Part shown: piece by piece, positions 44,237 to 53,155 of the stretch
Layout of the letters: every line of letters begins with the position of its first letter
Position numbering within the stretch: the stretch's first letter is position 1
Source: JAJDXW01 sp965202895
GTDB taxonomy: Bacteria > Pseudomonadota > Gammaproteobacteria > HK1
Direction of reading: 5' to 3'
NCBI GenBank assembly: GCA_965202895.1
Contig: OZ241901.1
Span: forward strand, 3,224,001 to 3,288,000
Length of the DNA: 64,000 bases
The notes under the pieces: model-generated
Seen by the model: only the letters and a program-made list of their open reading frames with translations
Told to the model about the DNA's origin: nothing
Database searches by the model: none
Made by a program: the position numbers and the translations under genes

Positions 44237-44248
44237 TCGCGGGAAGCC

Positions 44249-45097
44249 TCAGCCGCACTCGGGTTCGTGGGGCGCCGCGTCGTACCCGTTCACCCCCGGA
44301 GCCCCGAAGCCGGGGTCCACGGTGACCATGGACGACCCGGGCGCGGCGGGCCCTGCGAACCACTTCTCGTGCAGCTTCGAGAAGAACCCGTCGAGCTTCA
44401 TGCACTCGACCACCCGCTCGATCCGGTTGCGGGTCGCCGCGTCGTCCAGACGGAACGGGGTCGAGAACACCCTCCCCGTGTTGACCGCGATGGAGGTCTT
44501 GAGCCGCGGATTCCGCTTCGCGGCCCATCCGGACGCGCTGCCGCTCGCGATGTTCGCGAACGCCCGCCCGGAGAGCACGGCCTGGATCGCGTCGGCGTTC
44601 TTCCCGTACCGCTGCATGGTCCAGCCGTACTGCTCCATCCGCTCGGTCGCCCACTTGTCGTAGACGTTGCCCTTGTTGACGGAGATGACCTTGCCGCCCA
44701 GGTCCTCGAGGCTCGCGACCTCGGGTGCATCGCTCCGCACCAGGAACACGATCTCGCTGTCGAGGTAGCCCTCCATGAACAGCATCTTCTCCGCCCGCTC
44801 GGCGGTGACGGTGGTCGGGGCGATGATGAAGTCGTACTTCTTCGCGTTGAGGCCCGCGAAGATCCCGGACCATTCCTGGTCCACGATCTCGTACTCGACG
44901 CCGAGCCGCCGCGCGATCTCCTCGATCATGTCGACGTTGTAGCCCTCGAAGCCGCCGTCGGGCCTGGCCATGACGTGCGGCGCGTAGCCGACGTCCGCCG
45001 CGACGACCAGCTTGTCGGCGGCGGAAGCCGCCGCCGTCATCGCGAGCGCGCCGACGGCGGCGGCGAAGCTCGCGCGGTATCGGGAGAGAATTCGCAT
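44249..45097 (-). CDS. Polar amino-acid-type periplasmic binding protein
   Basis: A 282-residue SBP family 3 protein. The N-terminus MRILSRYRASFAAAVGALAM is a Sec signal peptide with probable cleavage at ASA before ADKLV. Next come ADVGYAPHVM, GFEGYNVDMIEEIARRLG and IIAPTTVTAERAEKMLF, the core pattern of this family. It would capture the ligand and feed the permeases downstream. The ATG at 45097 is supported by a nearby GAGGAGATCGAG. The C-terminal tail (from about 245) is longer than usual. Confidence 0.92.
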   Translation of the reverse strand: MRILSRYRASFAAAVGALAMTAAASAADKLVVAADVGYAPHVMARPDGGFEGYNVDMIEEIARRLGVEYEIVDQEWSGIFAGLNAKKYDFIIAPTTVTAERAEKMLFMEGYLDSEIVFLVRSDAPEVASLEDLGGKVISVNKGNVYDKWATERMEQYGWTMQRYGKNADAIQAVLSGRAFANIASGSASGWAAKRNPRLKTSIAVNTGRVFSTPFRLDDAATRNRIERVVECMKLDGFFSKLHEKWFAGPAAPGSSMVTVDPGFGAPGVNGYDAAPHEPECG

Positions 45098-45180
45098 CTC
45101 GATCTCCTCGGGTTCCGGTGGTGGAGGGCCGGATTCTCGCAGATCGCGCCCGCGGGGCGGAATCGGCGCGGGGCGGGGGG

Positions 45181-45425
45181 CATGTGCGTCGTGGGGTTCT
45201 CGCCAAGCACGCCTCTCGCGAACGCTCTTGGGCACGGCTTACTGGTGAACGCTCGTGTCCCGCCCGCAAATGGGACGGCAAGAGCGCTGCGGATCGATGC
45301 GGGCGGGACACGAGCGTCCGGAGGACGCGCCGTTCCCAGGATGTCCGTATCGGGCGCCGCGTTGATTCGACCGGACCGGGTTCGCTCGCGCGAGCCGATT
45401 CCGCAGCGTGAAAATGCCTCGGGCG
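45181..45425 (-). repeat. Interspersed hairpin repeat, copy C (inverted)
   Basis: This copy is in the opposite orientation to A and B. It contains a 20-bp perfect inverted repeat (45249-45268 with 45298-45317). Its right end carries the second conserved block (CGGAATCGGCTCGCGC on the minus strand) shared with copies D and E. It sits upstream of the binding-protein gene. Confidence 0.75.
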
Positions 45426-45429
45426 GGGG

Positions 45430-45545
45430 CGCGCTCGGGGAACGCTCCCGGCCGCTCCCGGGTCGCTCCCGGGTCACTCCCGGGCCGCTCCTCGCCCGCA
45501 CCGCCCGCCGGCCCGGGCCTCGATCCAGGGCCTCGCTCCAGGGCC
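45430..45545. repeat. Short tandem repeats running into a stop codon
   Basis: About three copies of CGCTCCCGGGT (about 45445-45490), then two to three of CCTCGATCCAGGG (about 45509-45542), ending at the stop of the amidohydrolase gene. No function is evident. Confidence 0.6.
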
Positions 45546-46865
45546 TCAATCACGGACCGCGAGCCCGGCCATCGCGTCGGCCAGGACCTTCGTCCCCTCG
45601 CCGAAGTCCGCGAGGTCCATCGCTTCGTCCGGATTGTGGCTCCCGTGGGCGTTGCGCACCAGCACCATCGCGGCGGGAACCCCGGCGCGGGCGAAGATCG
45701 AGGCGTCGTGGCCCACGGTGGCGAACTCGCGCACCGGGAGACCGAGCGATTCGCAGCTCTCCCGGAGCCGGCCGCGCAGCCCCGGGTCGAGGGGGGTCGG
45801 GTCCGAGCCGACGCACTCGCCGAGGTCGAACGCCACCCGGCGCTCGCGGCCGATCCGTTCGGCGAGCGCGCGTGTGCGTTCCCGGCACTCGTCGAGGAAC
45901 TCGCTCGTGGTCCCGCCGAAGTTGAGGGTGAAGTCGCACCGTCCCGGTACTTTGGTCATGGCGTGGTGGGCGGGGTCGGTGAAGAGCTTCCCGACCGTGA
46001 ACACGGTGTCCGGGACGCCGTCCGCCTCGCGCTCGATCCAGAGCTCGTCGAGGGCCCGCACGAGCTCCACCACCGCGAGCGCCGCGTCGCGGCGCCACTC
46101 CCGCGGCGTCGCCCCGGAATGATCGTACCGCCCCGTGCAGCGGGCACGGGGGAACCGGGCGTTGCCCCGGATGGTGGTCGGGACGCCGACCGGAAGACCC
46201 TCGCCGACCAGCACCGGACCCTGCTCGATGTGGAGCTCGAGGAACGCCCGCGTGTTCCCCGGCGAGACCGGGGCCGGGGCCCCGGCCGCGCCCGCGGCGC
46301 GGAGCGCCTCCACGTCCACCCCGGCCTCCGCCATGTGCTCGGCGAGGGTCCGGCCGGTATCGTCGCGGCGCAGCCGATCGAGGTCTTCGAGCGGCAGCGA
46401 GCCGACCGCGAGCCGGCTGCCGACGTAGGCGATCCCGTACCAGACGCTCTCCTCGCCCCGCAGCCCGGCCACCGTCAGGTCGCAGGCGGGCGCCGCCCCG
46501 AGGTCGCGGAACGCGGCGAGGACCACGAGGCCGGCGACCACCCCCGCGAGCCCGTCATAGTGCCCCCCGGTGGGGACCGAGTCGAGGTGCGAGCCGGTGA
46601 GCACCCCGGGGGCGCCGCGGTCCGCGCCCGGCAGGGTGCACCGCAGGTTCCCCGCGAGGTCGTACCCGACCTCGAGCCCGAGGCCGCCCGCCGCCTCGGC
46701 GACGATCCGGGCCGCGCGCGCGTCCTCTTCGCTCCAGGCGGGGCGGGTCACCCCCACGGTGTCCGCGGTCTCCGCGCGGATCGCGTCGAACAGCCGTTCC
46801 GCGAAGGGGAGGCGCGCCTCGACGGCGGCGGCGAGGCGGCGGCGGTCGGCCTCCGGCGGTCGCAC
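45546..46865 (-). CDS. N-carbamoyl-L-amino-acid hydrolase / allantoate amidohydrolase family (M20)
   Basis: A 439-residue zinc amidohydrolase. Metal-binding motifs of the family are present: GSHLDSVPTGGHYDG, GEESVWYGIAYVGSR, LHIEQGPVL and the C-terminal SHNPDEAMD. Such enzymes cleave N-carbamoyl amino acids, allantoate or ureidoglycolate to release ammonia and CO2. In a window with hydantoinase subunits, a carbamoylase role is attractive but not proven. The start is GTG at 46865. It lies between two repeat copies and near an amino-acid importer. The residue after the second motif (WYGIAY in place of the usual F-x-x-xxxGS) is a local variation. Confidence 0.88.
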   Translation of the reverse strand: MRPPEADRRRLAAAVEARLPFAERLFDAIRAETADTVGVTRPAWSEEDARAARIVAEAAGGLGLEVGYDLAGNLRCTLPGADRGAPGVLTGSHLDSVPTGGHYDGLAGVVAGLVVLAAFRDLGAAPACDLTVAGLRGEESVWYGIAYVGSRLAVGSLPLEDLDRLRRDDTGRTLAEHMAEAGVDVEALRAAGAAGAPAPVSPGNTRAFLELHIEQGPVLVGEGLPVGVPTTIRGNARFPRARCTGRYDHSGATPREWRRDAALAVVELVRALDELWIEREADGVPDTVFTVGKLFTDPAHHAMTKVPGRCDFTLNFGGTTSEFLDECRERTRALAERIGRERRVAFDLGECVGSDPTPLDPGLRGRLRESCESLGLPVREFATVGHDASIFARAGVPAAMVLVRNAHGSHNPDEAMDLADFGEGTKVLADAMAGLAVRD

Positions 46866-46911
46866 GGCTACCGCGCCGGGGGAAGGGCGGGGGCCGGGAG
46901 GGCCAGGGCCG

Positions 46912-47108
46912 CTTCACGCTGCGGAATCGATTCGCGCGGGCGGACCCGGTTCGGTCGAACCGGAGCGGCGCCCGACACGGACGGCCTGGGAACGGCGCGT
47001 CCCACGGATGCGGGCGGGACACCCGCGTTCCCAGGAAGAGCCGTTCCCAGGAGGAGCAACGGGCATCGACGTCCGGCCGCGAGCCGGTCGGCATGAAGCG
47101 GCCCTGCC
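46912..47108 (+). repeat. Interspersed hairpin repeat, copy D (partial)
   Basis: Shares the block TGCGGAATCGATTCGCGCGG with copies C and E, then CCTGGGAACGG, then ATGCGGGCGGGACACCCGCG and a right part (ATCGACGTCCGGCCGCGAG) found again in copy E. The inverted repeat is shortened and imperfect. Confidence 0.7.
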
Positions 47109-47172
47109 GGGAGGGCGGCCGTCCGCCGGCCGCCGGGATCGCGGGGACTGTGGGGACCGTGGGGACCGGGGC

Positions 47173-48174
47173 TCACGGCGCGAACACCTCGAGGATCTCG
47201 TCGTAGTTGCGGCTGAGCGGGATCAGCACGATCTGATCGAGCCCCTCGCGCCGCCAGCGCTCCGCGCTCGCGACGCACTCCTCGGGCGTGCCGTGGGCGA
47301 TGAGGTCGCTCACCAGGGCGTCGTCGACGAGGGCCATCGCGTCCTCGACCCCGCCCGGACGGGGCGGCCACCCCCCCATCACCGCCTCGATCTCGGCGAG
47401 CCCGTCGGCCGGGTAGTCGAGGGCCTTCGCGAAGTGCGGCTGCTGTCCGAGGTACTGGGTGACGAGGCGCTTGGCCTCGAATCGGGCCTTCTCCGGGTCG
47501 TGGTCCATGGAGACGTTGACGAGCTGGAGCTTCTCGAGGTCGTCGAGGGTTCGGCCGGCGCGCCGCGCCCCCGCCGCCATGCGGTCGAGCGACCGCCGGG
47601 TCCAGGAGGGGGGAAGGATGCCGTTGAGGAGCGCTCCGTCCGCGATCTCGCCGGCCAGCTCCGTCATCCGGGGGCCGGTCGGCCCGAGGTGGATCCCGAC
47701 CTCGGGGGGGACCCGCGGGTCGCCGTGGCCGAGATCGAGGGTGAGGTCCCGCACCTTCACGAACTCGCCTTCGAACGTCACCCCTTCCTCCAGCGCGAGC
47801 AGCCGCCGCAGCACGCCGACGTACTCGCGCATCTGGGCGAGGGGCCTGGAGCGCTCGATCCCCTGCTTCCAGGCGAGCGGGTCCCACCAGGCGCCGAGCC
47901 CCGCCTCGATCCGCCCCGGCGCGAGGTTCGAGAGGGTGGCGAAGCTCATCGCCATGAGGGCGGGGCCGCGGGTCCAGGAGTTGACGATCCCGGTCCCGAG
48001 GCGAATGCGGCGGGTCGTCGCGGCCATCGCTCCGAGGACCGAGAATGCATCGCGGGCGAGGCGGGTCTCGGTCACCCAGAGCGAGTCGTAGCCGAGCGCC
48101 TCGGCCTTCTGCGCGAGGCGGACCTGCTCCGCGACGCCGGGGCGGTCCAGGAAGCCGAAGCCGATCGGGTTCAT
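47173..48174 (-). CDS. LLM class flavin-dependent oxidoreductase
   Basis: A 333-residue luciferase-like protein: IGFGFLDRPGVAEQVRLAQ, YDSLWVTETRLARDAFSVLG, LGTGIVNSWTRGPALMAM and LGPTGPRMTELAGEIADG identify the family (methylene-H4MPT reductase-like group). It ends DEILEVFAP. The ATG at 48174 begins the homology. It is flanked on both sides by repeat copies D and E and appears monocistronic. Its N-terminal third shows no cysteine or other special motif; substrate and cofactor (FMN or F420) are open. Confidence 0.9.
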   Translation of the reverse strand: MNPIGFGFLDRPGVAEQVRLAQKAEALGYDSLWVTETRLARDAFSVLGAMAATTRRIRLGTGIVNSWTRGPALMAMSFATLSNLAPGRIEAGLGAWWDPLAWKQGIERSRPLAQMREYVGVLRRLLALEEGVTFEGEFVKVRDLTLDLGHGDPRVPPEVGIHLGPTGPRMTELAGEIADGALLNGILPPSWTRRSLDRMAAGARRAGRTLDDLEKLQLVNVSMDHDPEKARFEAKRLVTQYLGQQPHFAKALDYPADGLAEIEAVMGGWPPRPGGVEDAMALVDDALVSDLIAHGTPEECVASAERWRREGLDQIVLIPLSRNYDEILEVFAP

Positions 48175-48210
48175 GGCGGGGAGCGGGCGGGGAGCACGGT
48201 CGGACTATAC

Positions 48211-48672
48211 CCCAAAGCCTTTTCGCGCTACGGAACCGGTTCGCGCGGGCGGACTCCGGTTCGACCGAATCGGAGCGGCGCCCGGTGCGGACGTCCTGGG
48301 AACCGCGTCCGATTCGGACGCGGACATCCCGGGAACGCTCGTGTCCCGCCCGCATCGATCGGCTGCGGGGTCCCGGGCGCTGTTCGTAAGCTCTTGAGAT
48401 AGAGGGTGGAGATCGGGGGTCGAGATATTCTTCACCCCCACGGAGACGGCGTTCTTCCGTGGTTCGGGTTCGGTTCGAGGGGGTGGCTGGCGGATTTCAC
48501 CCCACGGAGCCTCTTGCGTGGGCACGGCGAAAACCCCACCGCGCACATGCCTCCGGCGGGGTCCCATTCGCGGGCGGGATACGAGCGTCCGGAGGACGCG
48601 CCGTTCCCAGGACGCGCAATGGGCATCGACGTCCGGCCGCGAGTCGGTCGGCGTGAAGAGGCCCTGGACTAT
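48211..48672 (+). repeat. Interspersed hairpin repeat, copy E (mosaic)
   Basis: A mosaic of blocks. The C/D-type left block is at about 48225-48300. A half hairpin GGGAACGCTCGTGTCCCGCC is followed by the A-type left end (GGGCGCTGTTCG to CACCCCACGGAG, about 48376-48512). A shortened A/B right flank and a second half arm follow, then a D-type right end (ATCGACGTCCGGCCGCGAG, about 48626-48645). This looks like recombination among copies. Confidence 0.7.
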
Positions 48673-48858
48673 ACTCCGGAGCCGGGCGGCCCCTGCCTCG
48701 ACCGCGGGGCGGGGCTCCGCGACGCGGGGGCGCAGGGCGGGGCTCCGGGGCCCGGGATCGGAGCCCCGGGTCCCGGATGCGGGCGGCGGGCCCCGGCCGG
48801 TCGATGCGGCCCGGGCCCGCGGTGCGGGCCGTGGTCCGGGAAGGGGGGACGGGGAGCG

Positions 48859-49851
48859 GTGTCGAGGATCGGGGTCGCATTCTCCGGCGGGCTCACCGCA
48901 TCGGAGATCGCCGACTGCGCGGAGCGGGCCGAGGCGCTCGGCTACGAGTCCGTGTGGGTCGCGGAGGGGCACGGCGGCGACCAGTTCGCGATCCTCGCGG
49001 CCTGCGCGCTCCGAACCCGCCGCGTCCGGCTCGGGACCGCCATCAGCAGCGTGTTCGTCCGCACCGCCCCCACCATCGCGATGGCGGCCGCGACGGTGGA
49101 CGAGCTCTCGGGCGGGCGGTTCGTCCTCGGGCTCGGTTCGAGCCACCGCGTCCAGGTCGGTCCCGAGCACGGGGTCGAGTACGCGAGGCCGCTCGACCGG
49201 GTGCGCGACACGGTGGCCATCGTCCGCACCCTGCTCCGCGAGGGCGAGGTCCGCCACGCGGGGGAGACGGTCCGGATCGAGGGCTTCGAGCTCTGGTTCC
49301 GTCCCTTCCGTGCGGAGCCGCCCATCTACCTCTCCGCCCTGTTCCCGAAGATGCTGGAGCTCTGCGGCGAGATCGCGGACGGGGTGATCCTCACCCGGAG
49401 CACGCTCGCGGGCGTGTCGGCGGTGCGGGCGCGCATCGCGGCCGGCGCCGCGCGGGCGGGGCGCGACCCGGCCGCCGTCGAGGCAGCCTCCCTCCTGCCC
49501 GCGAGCGTCGCCCCGGATCGGGACGCGGCGCTCGCCGCCGCCCGGCCCGGCCTCGCCTTCTACGCGGGCTTCTTTCCCCGCTACAACCGCCTGCTCGCCG
49601 AGAGCGGCTTTCCGGGCGAGGCGGCCGCGGTCGCAAGGGCGTGGGCCGCCGGCGACCCGGCCGGCGCCGCGCGGGCGGTGAGCGACGAGATGATCGCCGC
49701 GACCGGCATCGCGGGCGACCCGGACGAGTGCCGTGAGCGGCTCGACGCCTATCGCGGCGCGGGCCTCGACCTTCCCATCATCAGCCCCTTCGCCCGCGGC
49801 CCCGGCGCGAAGGAGCGGTTCCTCGCCGCCATCGAGGCGTGCGCCCCGTGA
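48859..49851 (+). CDS. LLM class flavin-dependent oxidoreductase
   Basis: A 330-residue luciferase-like protein: RIGVAFSGGLTASEIADCAE, YESVWVAEGHGGDQF, LGLGSSHRVQVGPEHG and LYLSALFPKMLELCGEIADG-like text (IYLSALFPKMLELCG). The GTG at 48859 is the first codon with similarity, and GGGGAG precedes it closely; the open frame upstream runs through repeat E and is not coding. It is transcribed toward the Old Yellow Enzyme gene 238 nt downstream and may share a transcript. It is the third LLM protein in this region and is only distantly similar to the others. Confidence 0.88.
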   Translation: MSRIGVAFSGGLTASEIADCAERAEALGYESVWVAEGHGGDQFAILAACALRTRRVRLGTAISSVFVRTAPTIAMAAATVDELSGGRFVLGLGSSHRVQVGPEHGVEYARPLDRVRDTVAIVRTLLREGEVRHAGETVRIEGFELWFRPFRAEPPIYLSALFPKMLELCGEIADGVILTRSTLAGVSAVRARIAAGAARAGRDPAAVEAASLLPASVAPDRDAALAAARPGLAFYAGFFPRYNRLLAESGFPGEAAAVARAWAAGDPAGAARAVSDEMIAATGIAGDPDECRERLDAYRGAGLDLPIISPFARGPGAKERFLAAIEACAP

Positions 49852-50089
49852 AGGGGCGCCTCCCGGACGAGGGTCGCCGCGCGCCGACCGGGCGCCGGCC
49901 CCCCTCCCGGCCCCGGCTCGGCGCCCGGGCTCGAACCGGCGCCCGAGCCCGCATCCACGTTCGGTCGAGCGGCCGTTCTCCCGGCCGCTCCCTCGGCGGC
50001 CCGGCCGGCCCCGCCCTCGACCGTTCCCGGCCGATGCCGGATCCGACCGCACCGGCCCGCACCGGCCCGCGCCGGACGGGGGCCGGCCG

Positions 50090-51259
50090 GTGACCGGGCC
50101 GGCGCCTCCTCGGAGATCGGTGCTCTTCTCGCCCTTCGAGCTTCGCGGGGTCCGCTTCCCCAACCGGGTCGTGGTCTCGCCCATGCAGATGTACCTCGCG
50201 CGCGGCGGGATGGCGGACGACTGGCACTTCCAGCATCTCGCGAAGTATGCGGCGGCGCGGGCGGGCTGCGTCTTCACCGAGGTGCTCTGCGTCGAGCCGC
50301 GGGGGCGGAACACGCACTGGGACCTCGGGATCTGGAGCGACGAGCACGTCCCTCCGCTCGCCCGGGTCCGCGAGTTCGTGGAGTCCTGCGGCGCGGTTCC
50401 CGCCGCCCAGATCGGGCATTGCGGCGGCAAGGCCTCGCGCCAGCGCCCCTTCGACGGGCACGGCCCGCTCGGCGAGGAGGACGCGGCTCGGGGCGAGGCC
50501 CCATGGACGCCGGTGGGGCCCATCGCGGAGCCTTCCGCGCCCGGCTACCACTTGCCGCACGAGCTCTCCGCGGCGGAGATCGCCGCCATCGTGGACGCCT
50601 TCGCGGCCGGTGCGCGCCGTGTGGCCCGGGCGGGATTCCGCTTCCTCGAGGTGCACGCCGCGCACGGCTATCTCATCCACTCCTTCTACTCCCCGATCGG
50701 CAACCGGCGCACGGACGGCTACGGGGGCGGGCGGCGCGGCCGCATGAGGCTCGCGCTCGAGGTCGCGGAGGCGGTGCGCGGGGGGTGGCCGGAGGATCGG
50801 CCCCTCTCGTTCCGCCTCTCGTGCGTGGACGGGGTCGACGGCGGCTGGACGATGGAGGACACCATCGTCCTCGCGCGCGAGCTGGCGCATCGCGGGGTGG
50901 ATACCATCGACTGCTCGTCGCGCGGAATTCGCGGGGCCACTTCCCTCGCGAACCTGGAGGCGGCTCGCCGGCCGGCCCGGGCCGGCTACCAGGTGCCCTA
51001 TGCGGAGGAGCTGCGCCGCGAGACCGGCATCCCGACGATGGCGGTCGGCCTCATCCTCACCGCGCGCCAGGCGGAGCGGATCCTCGAACGGGGGCAGGCG
51101 GACCTCGTATTGCTCGCGCGCGAGGTCCTCGACGACCCGCACTGGGTCCTGCACGCGGCCCGAGAGCTCGAACCGGAGGCGGGCTGGGACCACTGGCCGC
51201 CGTCGTGGGGCTGGTGGCTCGCGCAGCGCGAGCGCACCGGGGTCGAATTCGACGACTGA
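50090..51259 (+). CDS. NADH:flavin oxidoreductase, Old Yellow Enzyme family (YqjM-like)
   Basis: A 389-residue FMN-dependent ene-reductase or related TIM-barrel enzyme. It contains LFSPFELRGVRFPNRVVVSPM, QIGHCGGKA, the H-AAHGYL motif (EVHAAHGYLIHSF), and NRRTDGYGG, all hallmarks of the YqjM branch. It reduces activated double bonds with NADPH. The start is uncertain: GTG at 50090 is used here; a GTG at 50120 with GGAG 4 nt upstream is an alternative and lies closer to the conserved text. The 238-bp spacer before it contains decamer repeats (CACCGGCCCG, about 50050-50075). The substrate is unknown, but the LLM neighbour suggests a shared catabolic role. Confidence 0.9.
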   Translation: MTGPAPPRRSVLFSPFELRGVRFPNRVVVSPMQMYLARGGMADDWHFQHLAKYAAARAGCVFTEVLCVEPRGRNTHWDLGIWSDEHVPPLARVREFVESCGAVPAAQIGHCGGKASRQRPFDGHGPLGEEDAARGEAPWTPVGPIAEPSAPGYHLPHELSAAEIAAIVDAFAAGARRVARAGFRFLEVHAAHGYLIHSFYSPIGNRRTDGYGGGRRGRMRLALEVAEAVRGGWPEDRPLSFRLSCVDGVDGGWTMEDTIVLARELAHRGVDTIDCSSRGIRGATSLANLEAARRPARAGYQVPYAEELRRETGIPTMAVGLILTARQAERILERGQADLVLLAREVLDDPHWVLHAARELEPEAGWDHWPPSWGWWLAQRERTGVEFDD

Positions 51260-51352
51260 ACCTCCGCCGGCCGGGAGCGCGCCGGCCGGCCCCCTTGCCA
51301 CCGTGCGGGCGGCCCGGCGTCCGCCGCCGGGGGCCGGTGGGCCATGCCGGCG

Positions 51353-51475
51353 CTACGACCGGGCGGAGGCGATGGCGGCGCCCTCGGCGAGCGCCGCGAG
51401 CTTCACGCGGGCGACGTCCGTGCCCATCACCGGCCCGAACCCGGCGAAGGTCCCGCAGCCGCGGTCGGCGCCGGG
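51353..51475 (-). pseudogene. MetE-like methyltransferase C-terminal remnant
   Basis: About 40 codons read DRGCGTFAGFGPVMGTD then VKLAALAEGAAIASARS and stop (TAG 51355-51353). This matches the C-terminus of the cobalamin-independent methionine synthase/epoxyalkane-CoM transferase family, including the last zinc-ligand cysteine context D-x-GCGTFAG. The rest of the gene is gone; the remainder of 51260-51642 shows nothing more. Confidence 0.5.
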
Positions 51476-51642
51476 CCGGGAGCTTTCGGGATCGGTGCGG
51501 GCGGGCCGGAGGGCGGGGCGCGGATCGCCCGCCTCATCGCCGTCCGGAAGGCTTCCGCGGCGCGGGCTTCTGCGGAGAGATCCGGGTCGATGCCTTCTTC
51601 AAAGGAGGCGGGAATGCGGTCGCCGGCCCGGGAGACCCCGGC

Positions 51643-52692
51643 TCACCGCGGGTTCGAGGCCGCGGCGGCCGCGTCGACCTCCGCGAGCCGCGCCGCCTTG
51701 GCGGGGCCGTCGAGCCAGGAGGCCTCGAACGAGTTGCGCGCGAGCCGCACGAGGTCGTCCCGGCCGAGTCCGAGCGCCTCGGCGACGGCGACGTAGTTGT
51801 CGTTGACGTATCCGCCGAAGTAGGCGGGGTCGTCGGAGTTCACGGTGACGAAGAGGCCGCGGTCGAGCATCCGTTTGAGCGGGTGCGCGGCCATGTCGTC
51901 CACCACGCGGAGCCGGACGTTGCTGAGCGGGCACACGGTGAGGGGCACGCGCCGGCGCGCGAGGTCGGCGACGAGGCCGTCGTCCTCGAGGGCCGCGTTG
52001 CCGTGGTCGATCCGCACGACTTCGAGGAGGTCCAGCGCCTCGCGGACGTACTCCGGGGGGCTTTCCTCTCCCGCGTGGGCGACCGCGCGCAGGCCGGCGG
52101 CGCGGGCGCGGCGGAACACCTCGCGGAACTTGCCCGGCGGGTGGCCGCGCTCCGAGGAGTCGAGCCCGACCCCGGCGATCCGGTCGCGGTGGTCCATGGC
52201 CTCGTCGAGGGTGTCGAAGGCCGCCGCCTCGTCGAGGTGGCGGAGGAAGCACATGATGAGCCGCGAGGTGAGCCCGAACCTCGCTTCCGCGTCGTCGAGC
52301 GCGCGGCCGATGCCGCCCACCACGGCGGCGAACGGGACCCCGCGGGCGGTGTGGGTCTGGGGGTCGAAGAAGATCTCGACGTGGCGCACCGCCTCGGCGT
52401 GGGCGCGGGTGAGGTAGGCCCGGGCGAGGTCGTGGAAGTCCTGCTCCTCGATGAGCACGCTCGCGCCCGCGTAGTAGAGGTCGAGGAAATCCTGCAGGTT
52501 CGAGAAGGAGTAGGCCGCCCGCACCTCCCCGACGGAGGCCCAGGGCAGCCGCACCCCGTTCCGCTCCGCAAGGGCGAACATCAGGTCGGGCTCCAACGTG
52601 CCCTCGATGTGCAGGTGCAGCTCCGCCTTCGGCAGGGCGGCGACGAAGCCGGCGGCGTCCGCGAAGGCTCGGGCGGGGGGCTGGTCGTTCAT
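51643..52692 (-). CDS. Adenine/adenosine deaminase family protein (probable adenine deaminase)
   Basis: A 349-residue zinc deaminase. The HxH metal site is at H26/H28 (KAELHLHIEGTLEP), followed by HAGEES, RIDHGNAAL and NSDDPAYFGGYVNDNY. The DPAYFGGYxNDN text is typical of the adenine deaminase branch (Aah1-like), whereas adenosine deaminases usually read DPxxFG differently. It would convert adenine to hypoxanthine in the cytoplasm for purine salvage or nitrogen release. The ATG at 52692 starts the homology. It stands alone between a decayed gene and the HD protein. Confidence 0.88.
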   Translation of the reverse strand: MNDQPPARAFADAAGFVAALPKAELHLHIEGTLEPDLMFALAERNGVRLPWASVGEVRAAYSFSNLQDFLDLYYAGASVLIEEQDFHDLARAYLTRAHAEAVRHVEIFFDPQTHTARGVPFAAVVGGIGRALDDAEARFGLTSRLIMCFLRHLDEAAAFDTLDEAMDHRDRIAGVGLDSSERGHPPGKFREVFRRARAAGLRAVAHAGEESPPEYVREALDLLEVVRIDHGNAALEDDGLVADLARRRVPLTVCPLSNVRLRVVDDMAAHPLKRMLDRGLFVTVNSDDPAYFGGYVNDNYVAVAEALGLGRDDLVRLARNSFEASWLDGPAKAARLAEVDAAAAASNPR

Positions 52693-53155
52693 GTCGCGGT
52701 TCCCGGATGGCCCCCGCCGATCCTGCGCCTTCGCGCGCCGCCGGACAACCGGCCGGCGGGGCAGGGCGGCGGGAGACGGATGGCCGGGGGAGCCGGGCCG
52801 GGCCGGGCGGGGCGGAGCGGGGCGAAGAGTGCCGTGGCGGCCTCGTCCGGCCCTCCGCCGCCAGCCGCATCCAGGGAAATTTCATTCCGCATCGGGACGC
52901 GCGCGCCGGATGTGTCTCGAAGAAGAATTCGGATGATGCTGGTCTGAAATCGGGAATCGGACGATCATCGCGATGCGGATCAGGGCTGCGGCGGCAGCCC
53001 CCGAGCCGGACGCCGGCGGAATGAAATGGTCCTCCGACCGCATCGGACGCCGGGATCCTTTCCAAGTTGGACAAGGCGGCCGGTTGACGCCGCTCCGCCG
53101 CCGGATAGCCTCGCCCTCGCCGGGCCGGCCGCCGCGCCCGACGGGAGACACCCCG
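52693..53155. other. Divergent intergenic region, weak promoter candidate
   Basis: A 463-bp gap between divergent genes. A TTGACG at 53084-53089 with TAGCCT at 53106-53111 (16-bp spacing) could drive the HD-domain gene. A segment around 52870-53050 is lower in GC. No gene or known element was seen. Confidence 0.35.
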
